Shown: positions 1 to 4,874 of the stretch, in pieces | Layout: each line of letters begins with the position of its first letter | How positions within the stretch are numbered: position 1 is the stretch's first letter | Origin: Aquirhabdus sp. | GTDB taxonomy: Bacteria > Pseudomonadota > Gammaproteobacteria > Pseudomonadales > Moraxellaceae | Length of the DNA: 6,056 nt | NCBI GenBank assembly: GCA_030150595.1 | Contig: JASLFQ010000152.1 | Coordinates: 1-6,056 of the forward strand | Direction: 5' to 3' | Program-made: the position numbers and the translations under genes | Notes under the pieces: model-generated | The model's input: the letters and a program-made list of their open reading frames with translations, nothing else | Database searches by the model: none | What the model was told of the DNA's origin: nothing

Positions 1-384
1 CGAAAGATTGGCAATGTCCTCGTGCCATCAGATATTTTTAAAGTGGTTTATTTTCCGAGCCGGCAAGCCGCTGGTGTCTATTTCTCACCTAATGATGCAT
101 CAGGTCAAGTCAATGTCATTTCTCTGGCGGAACTGAATGAACAAACAGGTTTAGATCTATTGCCTAACCTACCTACTAGCGTAAAACAGCAACGCGTCAA
201 CATGCCGTTATCTACAAGAATCGGGATACGACATGGTGAAATCAGAAGTAGAGAGAATAATGCTACAGCAGCACTGCAAAACGATCAGCCGATTCATTAT
301 GGTATTTCTGCAAGTTCGCAGACACAACCCGCAACACGAGGGCTATTCGTCAGAATGTGGAGAGCATTGTGGCAAATTGAATGA
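1..384 (+). CDS. DNA/RNA non-specific endonuclease, C-terminal part (5' truncated by window edge)
   Basis: Reading frame 1 is open from the first base to TGA at 382-384 and gives 127 residues. A GTG at 22 is internal; the frame continues upstream of it as RKIGNVLVPSD. The pattern VP-D-FK-VY-PSR---GVY-SPND-SG, then ISLAELNEQTGLDLLPNLP, resembles the C-terminal third of the NucA/Serratia-type non-specific endonucleases (His-Me finger, often secreted or periplasmic, cleaving DNA and RNA). The catalytic DRGH region would lie upstream, outside the window, so activity cannot be judged. After the domain (about residue 75) comes a polar, low-complexity tail of about 50 residues ending in a Trp-rich stretch. 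The gene converges on the TetR gene with only 5 bases between the stop codons and no hairpin between them. The family call is by recognition, not alignment. Confidence 0.78.
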   Translation, partial: RKIGNVLVPSDIFKVVYFPSRQAAGVYFSPNDASGQVNVISLAELNEQTGLDLLPNLPTSVKQQRVNMPLSTRIGIRHGEIRSRENNATAALQNDQPIHYGISASSQTQPATRGLFVRMWRALWQIE

Positions 385-389
385 GCTTA

Positions 390-1052
390 CTATTCAACAG
401 CATAGGCGCGTACAAAGCGTTTCACCACTTCTTGTATGTATTCTTCACTGGTTGCATGATCTTGACCAACTGCCACATCATTAACCCCTAAAAGTCGACG
501 ATAGTGAGCACCACCATTCAAACCAGACAAGAAATACTCTGCGGCGATCTTAACGTTCGGGATATACAACTTCCCTTGATCTTGAGCCTGCTGAAGAAAC
601 CGCGCTGTCTCTGCCAATGATCTCCGAGGACCTGCATTGTAGAATAATTGGGTTTGTGCAGGCGCTTTCGCAGTGATACTGACGACAAGTCGCAACATCT
701 CAAGGGTATCTTTGCTTCTAATGAATTCCAGATAGGAACATGCGAGCGTATACAAAGCTTGGGTGATGGGCGTATCTTCGGCTAAATCAAATAATGATGT
801 TGGCAACTTAAAATTGCTCTGAACTTCTATTGCGGCAGCAAACAATGTTTCCTTGTCACTAAAATGTCTATACACAGTGAGCTTTGATACCTTTGCTTCA
901 GCTGCAATCGCATCCATGCTACTACCGTCATAGCCTGATTGTAAAAACAAATTTCGCGCAGCTTGCAAAATCGCAATTCGTTTAGCCAAATCTTTTGGAC
1001 GACCTGGACCACTTGCAGACTTTTGCAGTACATCAGATGAGGATTTCGACAT
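390..1052 (-). CDS. TetR/AcrR family transcriptional regulator
   Basis: A 220-residue protein of typical TetR length. Residues 25-75 form the N-terminal DNA-binding domain: RIAILQAARNLFLQSGYDG, then the helix-turn-helix DAIAAEAKVSKLTVYRHFSDKE and the usual LFAAAIE. An AT-hook-like GPGRPKD (residues 15-21) precedes it, as in many relatives. The rest is the variable ligand-binding and dimerisation domain, so the inducer cannot be predicted. The start ATG at 1050-1052 follows a weak GAAAGAG ribosome site. The gene stands alone, facing away from the diguanylate cyclase across a region of about 630 bp that holds a palindrome (1096-1109) suited to autoregulation. TetR repressors usually control themselves and a neighbouring efflux or metabolic gene; no such target is visible here. 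Confidence 0.93.
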   Translation of the reverse strand: MSKSSSDVLQKSASGPGRPKDLAKRIAILQAARNLFLQSGYDGSSMDAIAAEAKVSKLTVYRHFSDKETLFAAAIEVQSNFKLPTSLFDLAEDTPITQALYTLACSYLEFIRSKDTLEMLRLVVSITAKAPAQTQLFYNAGPRRSLAETARFLQQAQDQGKLYIPNVKIAAEYFLSGLNGGAHYRRLLGVNDVAVGQDHATSEEYIQEVVKRFVRAYAVE

Positions 1053-1095
1053 AGACTCTTTCTATCACTTTTTGACCAATTCCGTGTCAAATACG

Positions 1096-1109
1096 AAACC
1101 AAATGGTTT
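1096..1109. promoter_or_regulatory. Palindrome AAACCA-AA-TGGTTT upstream of the TetR gene
   Basis: This perfect 6-2-6 inverted repeat ends 44 bp upstream of the TetR start. That is a normal place for a TetR autoregulatory operator overlapping the promoter. The binding protein is inferred from position only; the short arms could also occur by chance in AT-rich DNA. Confidence 0.35.
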
Positions 1110-1182
1110 ACAATTTTCCAATATAATTAATAGTATACCAATATTTTGCTTTAGCGGCCATTTTATGATCGCAAGGTTACAG

Positions 1183-1221
1183 TATGTCCTAATATGACAT
1201 GCGGTATGTCCCAATATGACA
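1183..1221. repeat. Tandem operator-like repeat, two copies of TATGTCCYAATATGACA
   Basis: TATGTCCTAATATGACA (1183-1199) recurs as TATGTCCCAATATGACA (1205-1221) with a single mismatch. Each copy contains TGTC and GACA in inverted orientation separated by 7 bases. The period is 22 bp, about two helical turns, so two bound dimers would lie on the same DNA face. It sits about 130 bp upstream of the TetR start and about 465 bp upstream of the cyclase start. The regulator is unknown. Confidence 0.5.
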
Positions 1222-1487
1222 CCAAATGCTGCGCACGATAACGAGTTGCCTCAGCGAAATTGAGTCACCAACAAGAAGCAGAAACCAAGGAGAAACGTGA
1301 TCAATTGATAGATTTTTTGTGCGCAAAATGCTGCTTTTTTCTACAGATCCATCCTTGAAAAAATTTGCATTTAAAGAACCCCTCCTACTTCTTTTAAGAA
1401 AGCGCACGCCACTAAATATATTTTTCTTCAAATACGCACTTACATATAAGTAATTTTCTATTTTTATTGAAGTTTCTTCTAATTTTG

Positions 1488-1502
1488 AAATAATGATTAT
1501 TT
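1488..1502. promoter_or_regulatory. Fur-box-like palindrome AAATAATGATTATTT
   Basis: This is a perfect 7-1-7 inverted repeat. Compared with the classical Fur half-site TGATAAT, each arm matches at five of seven positions, including the inner ATAAT, and the single-base centre fits. It lies just upstream of the candidate promoter of the diguanylate cyclase, so iron control is plausible. The evidence is sequence resemblance only, and AT-rich surroundings raise the chance of coincidence. Confidence 0.4.
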
Positions 1503-1504
1503 TA

Positions 1505-1520
1505 GTGACATAGTTGTCAC
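1505..1520. promoter_or_regulatory. Palindrome GTGACATAGTTGTCAC, likely operator
   Basis: Perfect 6-bp arms GTGACA and TGTCAC flank a 4-base centre. It starts two bases after the Fur-like box and overlaps a candidate -35 element. It does not fit CRP (TGTGA-N6-TCACA) or FNR (TTGAT-N4-ATCAA). The cognate factor is unknown. Confidence 0.4.
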
Positions 1521-1543
1521 ATATTGCTGGTTAAGCATAAGAC
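1514..1543 (+). promoter_or_regulatory. Weak candidate promoter of the diguanylate cyclase gene
   Basis: TTGTCA (1514-1519) could serve as -35 and TAAGAC (1538-1543) as a poor -10, with an 18-base spacer. The -35 lies inside the right arm of the palindrome at 1505-1520, so a bound protein would block or recruit polymerase. The match is weak and the start site is not established. Confidence 0.25.
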
Positions 1544-1687
1544 TTGTAAACTCAATGAATCGTGTACGACAGGATGCCGAACACAGCCACCGACCTAAAA
1601 ATGGACTCATCAAACAACTGACCTACGTCAACTTGATCGAAACGTTTATTTATTTCGGCTATTCCTATCTTGGAGAGAAAAGGTTTC

Positions 1688-2818
1688 ATGCCGACTCATA
1701 CAGAGCGATCGAGTTTTCTAAGATTTCTCTCAGAACCTGAAGCATTACTGATCAAAAAATGGGATGATCTTCTCCCTTTTTGCTCGATCATGTTTGTGAT
1801 GCCTGCCGCTGTAGGCGTATCACACTGGATATGGGACTACGTCACCGACCCAATCGGCGCGCGGCACACGATTGGATTAAGACTACTTTTCTTATCCAGC
1901 CTCAGTTTCCCCATTGCATTCCGATATATTAAAAATCGCCAGTTACTAGAATTCGCATCGGTCAACTTAGTCATGATTGGGCTGTTGGTTTTTGTACTCA
2001 TCCTCAATCGAATCCATAATGGCATGACCTATGGTATCGGTGGATTTACATTTTTCTTGTTATTGCCATTATTAATGTTCCAAGGCTTCTCCGTTCGTGT
2101 AAATATATTAAGTACATTTCTTTTTGCCGCCTTTCCTCAGTTTCTGGCGGTGATCGGCATCGCTCATGGCTTCCAACATGCGCAATACGCAGTTTTGATT
2201 TGGCCTGCTGCAATTGCGATGATGCTAGCGCATTATGCGTTCGCTCTGAATTATCGCCTGCGATACGAATCCGAGGCGAACCTAGCGCTAATCTCCAACA
2301 CAGACCCATTAACAGGCGTCAGTAATCGTCGGCACTTTATACCCATGATTCGTCATGAAATAATGCGCAGTCAACGCCTTAAACATCCCGTATCCTTGAT
2401 CGTATTAGATATTGATAACTTCAAAAAAATTAATGATGTCTATGGGCACTCAACAGGCGATGCAGCGATCTGCACACTAGCCAATATCTGCCGTAAAATG
2501 GCTCGTCAAATCGATTTCGTAGGGCGTTTGGGTGGCGATGAATTTGCCATACTTCTCTTAGAGGCTCATTTAGAAGATGCGCTGACCATAGCAGAGCGCA
2601 TTCGAGCAGCAGTAGAAAAAACCTCTATTAAAAGCTTTGATTCTGTGGAAGTACATTTCACTGTCAGTATCGGGGTCGCAGAACAACCGTTTGACAATTC
2701 TTCGGAGGAGTGGCTCACGGAACGCGCAGACGCCGCCATGTATCAAGCAAAGCTCGGTGGGCGAAACTGCATCAAGGCCGCCACACAGCCTTGCTTACAC
2801 CAATTAGCCGAACTATAA
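1688..2818 (+). CDS. Membrane-anchored diguanylate cyclase (GGDEF domain)
   Basis: The protein has 376 residues from the ATG at 1688, which follows GGAGAGAAAAGG closely. A TTG 18 bases upstream would add only six residues and is less likely. Six hydrophobic helices (about 31-47, 61-81, 86-106, 115-134, 139-159, 167-187) form an unclassified membrane sensor region. A cytoplasmic GGDEF domain follows: NTDPLTG-SNRRHF (about 204-217), LDIDNFKKINDVYGHSTGD, RLGGDEFAIL with the signature at 282-286, and ADAAMYQAK-GGRN near the end. The intact signature predicts synthesis of c-di-GMP from two GTP. RQID, five residues before GGDEF, is the RxxD inhibitory site, so product feedback is expected. There is no EAL domain. 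The gene is monocistronic, with Fur-like and other palindromes upstream and a hairpin downstream. The input signal is unknown. Confidence 0.93.
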   Translation: MPTHTERSSFLRFLSEPEALLIKKWDDLLPFCSIMFVMPAAVGVSHWIWDYVTDPIGARHTIGLRLLFLSSLSFPIAFRYIKNRQLLEFASVNLVMIGLLVFVLILNRIHNGMTYGIGGFTFFLLLPLLMFQGFSVRVNILSTFLFAAFPQFLAVIGIAHGFQHAQYAVLIWPAAIAMMLAHYAFALNYRLRYESEANLALISNTDPLTGVSNRRHFIPMIRHEIMRSQRLKHPVSLIVLDIDNFKKINDVYGHSTGDAAICTLANICRKMARQIDFVGRLGGDEFAILLLEAHLEDALTIAERIRAAVEKTSIKSFDSVEVHFTVSIGVAEQPFDNSSEEWLTERADAAMYQAKLGGRNCIKAATQPCLHQLAEL

Positions 2819-2845
2819 ACCGAGATACTTCGTTATGAACAACAA

Positions 2846-2877
2846 AAAAGCCCTAAAGCATATTGCTTACGGCTTTT
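2846..2877. terminator. Bidirectional hairpin terminator after the diguanylate cyclase
   Basis: AAAAGCC (2846-2852) pairs with GGCTTTT (2871-2877), and inside it AAGC (2856-2859) pairs with GCTT (2865-2868) around an AT-rich loop. On the plus strand it ends in TTTT 28 bases or more after the cyclase stop. On the minus strand the T-tract is longer (TTTTTTGTTG), suggesting it originally served a minus-strand RNA gene to the right. It is the counterpart of the hairpin at 3477-3508. Confidence 0.65.
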
Positions 2878-2897
2878 CTACCGCAAGCGGCAGTAAA

Positions 2898-2924
2898 ACA
2901 TATATGGTGCTTGGAGGCAGCCAC
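2898..2924 (-). repeat. Attachment-core copy A (degenerate tRNA 3'-end-like sequence)
   Basis: ACATATATGGTGCT (2898-2911) is identical to 3534-3547. The next bases, TGGAGGCAGCC, match copy B at most positions (GGTGCT-N-GGAGG-N-AG-N-C). Read on the minus strand it ends AGCACCA, like a tRNA 3' terminus, but the T-loop motif seen in copy B is lost. It is interpreted as the left boundary of an integrated element; copy B shows the better-preserved version. Confidence 0.6.
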
Positions 2925-2979
2925 ATTTTAAACCTAAGTAATGATTTAAGTTATTTTTATATTTAACACATTGTGATAC

Positions 2980-3004
2980 TTACCAGCACATTTACCAGCT
3001 TTTT
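2980..3004 (+). promoter_or_regulatory. Integrase arm-type site pair A
   Basis: Two TTACC motifs at 2980-2984 and 2992-2996 (12-bp period) are each followed by AGC, and the second runs into a T-tract. The first starts exactly 69 bp after the end of core A, the same distance as the arm pair after core B. Closely spaced direct repeats near a core are typical of arm sites bound by the N-terminal domain of tyrosine integrases. Confidence 0.5.
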
Positions 3005-3385
3005 AAAATAATTTGAATAAATTGGCTTACTTTCCGCCTTATATCTATGCAATTAACACATCAACTAAACATATCTATTATGGGGTAGGTTACTGATGAA
3101 CATCGGGATCGTCTTGGTGTTCGCAGCCTTCTATTTGAGATTCATAAATAACCCATAAGTTAGGCTTCGAGGCATAATTTCAAATAGACTGTTTTACTTC
3201 GCACTTCACATCGTACTAATTACAGGCGGCAAACCTAGTCAATTCAGGACTGTGGCGGTTAGAAAGCAAGCACTGCGCCTTAATCTAATATTTCGCGTAG
3301 TTCCACTCTTAGTTATCCACAACCTTACCCGCAAGCATTGGGGGGGTAACCTCTGCGAAGGGCATTGTGTCTGCCTCGCACTTTA

Positions 3386-3434
3386 GTGAAAAGCTGGTAA
3401 AAAATCCTTACCAGCATATTGACCAGCTTTTCAC
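3386..3434. repeat. Perfect 13-bp inverted repeat containing arm-type sites C
   Basis: GTGAAAAGCTGGT (3386-3398) and ACCAGCTTTTCAC (3422-3434) are perfectly complementary around a 23-base centre. The segment 3408-3432 repeats arm block A with only three mismatches, again with a 12-bp period (TTACC 3408, TGACC 3420). The left arm also contains the site in reverse (GCTGGTAA). The dense arrangement fits the second arm of an attP. As an RNA hairpin it lacks a T-tract, so it is not called a terminator. Confidence 0.5.
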
Positions 3435-3476
3435 GTAGCCTGCAACGGTTTGTCTGGGTGTGACAGAGACAACAAA

Positions 3477-3508
3477 AAGCCCCAATACCTTGTTAAGTAT
3501 TGGGGCTT
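3477..3508 (-). terminator. Strong intrinsic terminator, minus strand
   Basis: AAGCCCCAATAC (3477-3488) and GTATTGGGGCTT (3497-3508) form a perfect 12-bp GC-topped stem with an 8-base loop. On the minus strand it is followed by TTTGTTGT. It lies just downstream, in minus-strand sense, of the tRNA-like 3' end at 3540-3563, as expected for a tRNA terminator carried by an element that integrates into a tRNA gene. The plus-strand side lacks a T-tract. Confidence 0.75.
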
Positions 3509-3513
3509 AGAGA

Positions 3514-3528
3514 CCGCATGAGATGCGG
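3514..3528 (-). other. Small hairpin between terminator and att core B
   Basis: CCGCAT (3514-3519) and ATGCGG (3523-3528) flank GAG. The equivalent place beside core A has CCGC/GCGG (2881-2890), so a CCGC-GCGG motif is kept in both copies while the bases between differ. Its function is unknown; it could be a 3' processing signal of a trailer RNA. Confidence 0.4.
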
Positions 3529-3533
3529 GAAAC

Positions 3534-3562
3534 ACATATATGGTGCTGGGAGGGAGTCGAAC
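3534..3562 (-). repeat. Attachment-core copy B with tRNA 3'-end-like sequence
   Basis: Read on the minus strand the segment gives GTTCGACTCCCTCCCAGCACCA: a T-loop TTCGACT, a C-rich stretch and a terminal CCA. After the T-loop it has 14 bases where a canonical tRNA has 16, and the sequence further 5' (plus-strand right) shows no T-stem partner or anticodon arm. It is therefore a fragment or mimic, not a tRNA gene. The plus-strand right side turns abruptly AT-rich after 3562, consistent with an integration crossover at the T-arm. Confidence 0.6.
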
Positions 3563-3615
3563 TTAAATAATAAGTAATTGTTTATATTATCTATATATTT
3601 TTAATTTCAATATAT

Positions 3616-3638
3616 TTACCGTCAAATTTACCGTTTTT
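3616..3638 (+). promoter_or_regulatory. Integrase arm-type site pair B
   Basis: Two TTACC motifs (3616-3620 and 3628-3632) with a 12-bp period are each followed by G and end in a T-tract. They start exactly 69 bp after core B. The bases after TTACC (GTC, GTT) differ from the AGC of arms A and C, suggesting a related integrase with a different arm preference. Confidence 0.45.
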
Positions 3639-3728
3639 ATAAAAAGAATAAAGAAACATGTAGCCTTTGCAATATTCACATATTTGGTGCAATCTAAAAA
3701 TACATGCCTAAAAAGATAAGGAAAAATG

Positions 3729-4322
3729 ATGTTAAATTTCTTTAAAAAGAAAAATGAAACACCGCATGAAGATGACAACAAAATAAACTATCGCACAGCT
3801 CTAGCTATTGAGACGACAGATAAAAATTTAAATGAAGATTTACTAGCACATAAAATCATGCTCAAAGAATTAAAAACTATCATGCTTGCTTCAAATCGAT
3901 TTCTGCCAAATAAAATCCAGCCAATTATAGATTTCATTGATAAGCAATATGTTCCTATGCGCTCCATAATGGGAAATAAAAAAGTCATGGAAAACGATTT
4001 TTTCAAAGATGCTTTGGCTGATAATATTACCTCCTCAAAAGAATCAAATTTTCTGATGATGGTAAAACTAGCATGGCATCGTGCGCGCAACATGGTTCAA
4101 ATCAAAGATTGGGAATCAACAATATACATCGCAGAAGCAGAAATTTTCTTTATACAAACCGACATTAAATGTCCTAATGTTTTGTCAATAAAATCAAAAT
4201 ACGAACGAAAAAAAATACCTCTAGCACAACTTCCTATTCTTCCATTAGTAGAATGTTATGGATGCTCACGCTCAAATTGTCATGCTGCATTTTTGTACAA
4301 ACCTTTAATTTCTTTTGATTAG
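3729..4322 (+). CDS. Hypothetical protein in the cargo position of the element
   Basis: I do not recognise this protein. From the ATG at 3729 it has 197 residues; the ATG at 3726 is an alternative, but AAGGA (3718-3722) is better spaced from 3729. It is Lys/Asn/Ile-rich with a basic start (FFKKK). The middle is predicted mostly helical (LLAHKIMLKELKTIMLASN; MMVKLAWHRARNMVQIKDW), and there is no clear signal peptide or TM segment. Near the C-terminus is C-Y-G-C-S-R-S-N-C-H (Cys176, Cys179, Cys184, His185), a possible metal site or disulfide cluster. By eye its DNA is clearly more AT-rich than the host genes, a sign of separate acquisition. It is the only plus-strand gene of the element and lies between the att site and the terminase-like gene, where satellites often carry defence or fitness cargo. 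Function unknown. Confidence 0.75.
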   Translation: MLNFFKKKNETPHEDDNKINYRTALAIETTDKNLNEDLLAHKIMLKELKTIMLASNRFLPNKIQPIIDFIDKQYVPMRSIMGNKKVMENDFFKDALADNITSSKESNFLMMVKLAWHRARNMVQIKDWESTIYIAEAEIFFIQTDIKCPNVLSIKSKYERKKIPLAQLPILPLVECYGCSRSNCHAAFLYKPLISFD

Positions 4323-4331
4323 CAAAATCAA

Positions 4332-4360
4332 CCTCGCCTTCTTATTATTTGTAGGCGAGG
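4332..4360. terminator. Hairpin between convergent genes, probable bidirectional terminator
   Basis: CCTCGCCT (4332-4339) and AGGCGAGG (4353-4360) form a perfect 8-bp GC-rich stem with a 13-base AT-rich loop. It sits between the stops of the unknown gene (4322) and the terminase-like gene (4369). Neither side has a strong T-tract; the minus side has only TTGATTTT. It may work weakly or with Rho. Confidence 0.5.
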
Positions 4361-4368
4361 CGAAGGTA

Positions 4369-4821
4369 TTATTTACCACGGTTAATCATATCCATATAGA
4401 TACGGGCTGCATCTTCGGAACTGACTGACTTTCTGTCTTGATTTATGTCATCGTAAAAATCAGATAAGGTTTTAGGTTTACTTACGGTTAATTCAGTCTG
4501 TGCTTTATCGTTCCATCCAAAACGGTTCTTCATATTGAATATCCACGTCGTCGCATTGCCTTGAGCTTCACCGCATGACATTTTACGTCCACATCGTTCC
4601 CACCATACTTGACATAAATCATGTGCCTTTTTTACGGTGGACGAAAATTCTGGATAATCTTCAATAAGTGTTTTCCATGCGTCTTTTGAAACACCCAACA
4701 TACAACGTAATTCAACTGCTGACGCGCCATTTTGAGCGGCATCACACATAATATGCTCCCAATTATCGGGAATATCATTTAGCGTGGTTCTTGGTCGCCC
4801 TACAGGTCTTTTTTCAGTCAT
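4369..4821 (-). CDS. Terminase small subunit-like DNA-packaging protein
   Basis: A 150-residue protein. The ATG at 4821 is preceded by AGGAAG at six bases; an in-frame ATG at 4860 would add 13 residues without such a site. Residues 5-12 (RPVGRPRT) are AT-hook-like. Residues 32-57 (GASAVELRCMLGVSKDAWKTLI) form a helix-turn-helix, then come EFSSTVKKAHDLCQVWWERCGRK and the pattern NATTWIFNMKNRFGWNDK (89-106), seen in many phage small-terminase-like proteins. Small terminases recognise pac or cos DNA and recruit the large subunit. No large subunit or structural gene is present, so packaging by a helper phage's machinery is inferred. Its promoter region overlaps the palindrome array. An alternative is a DNA-binding regulator of the same fold. 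Confidence 0.72.
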   Translation of the reverse strand: MTEKRPVGRPRTTLNDIPDNWEHIMCDAAQNGASAVELRCMLGVSKDAWKTLIEDYPEFSSTVKKAHDLCQVWWERCGRKMSCGEAQGNATTWIFNMKNRFGWNDKAQTELTVSKPKTLSDFYDDINQDRKSVSSEDAARIYMDMINRGK

Positions 4822-4874
4822 TACATACTTCCTATGCGTCCCAATCAAAAACAATAACATCCCTCATTGAAGCA

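Larger units (their letters stand above)
1053..1687. other. Long regulatory intergenic region without a supported gene
   Basis: This AT-rich stretch separates the divergent TetR and diguanylate cyclase genes. It contains a palindrome at 1096-1109, two CCAATAT direct repeats (1119-1125 and 1138-1144), a 22-bp-spaced tandem operator-like repeat (1183-1221), a Fur-like palindrome (1488-1502), a second palindrome (1505-1520) and a weak promoter candidate. Open frames here (for example minus 1189-1431 from TTG, plus 1555-1740 from ATG) lack ribosome sites and recognisable protein features. The transcript leader of the cyclase would be well over 100 nt. Confidence 0.6.
2898..3547. mobile_element. 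Putative gene-poor mini integrative element bounded by att cores
   Basis: Two direct copies of the 14-bp core lie 636 bp apart. Just inside the left core is a TTACC/TTACC arm-type pair (2980-3004), and toward the right end is an arm-type block (3386-3434) whose forward part matches the left arms at 22 of 25 positions. Tyrosine-recombinase elements show this layout when integrated: core, arm, body, arm, core. The body has no convincing gene. It holds a 20-codon open frame (3096-3158), a perfect TTATCCACA (3313-3321), a 9-bp inverted repeat (TCTATTTGA 3130-3138, TCAAATAGA 3180-3188) and a run of seven Gs near 3340. It may be an internally deleted relic of a satellite or a non-autonomous element moved by an integrase in trans. 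Confidence 0.5.

Noticed and set aside
1189..1431. 80-codon minus-strand open frame in the TetR/cyclase intergenic region
   Set aside because: It starts at TTG without a ribosome site, has no recognisable domain, and its end overlaps the tandem operator-like repeat.
1505..1520. CRP or FNR binding site
   Set aside because: The spacing and half-sites fit neither TGTGA-N6-TCACA nor TTGAT-N4-ATCAA.
1555..1740. 61-codon plus-strand open frame upstream of the diguanylate cyclase
   Set aside because: It has no good ribosome site, runs out of frame into the cyclase start, and its residues show no protein-like pattern; more likely leader sequence.
3534..3563. A functional tRNA gene on the minus strand
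   Set aside because: Only a T-loop and 3' end are present, two bases short, with no anticodon arm, D-arm or 5' acceptor strand to the right.
3587..3781. 64-codon minus-strand open frame across the arm sites
   Set aside because: It overlaps the arm-type repeats and the start of the supported plus-strand gene; its Phe/Lys/Asn/Ile-rich composition simply reflects AT-rich DNA.
3788..4093. 101-codon minus-strand open frame
   Set aside because: It lies wholly inside the plus-strand unknown gene, which has a better ribosome site and longer frame.
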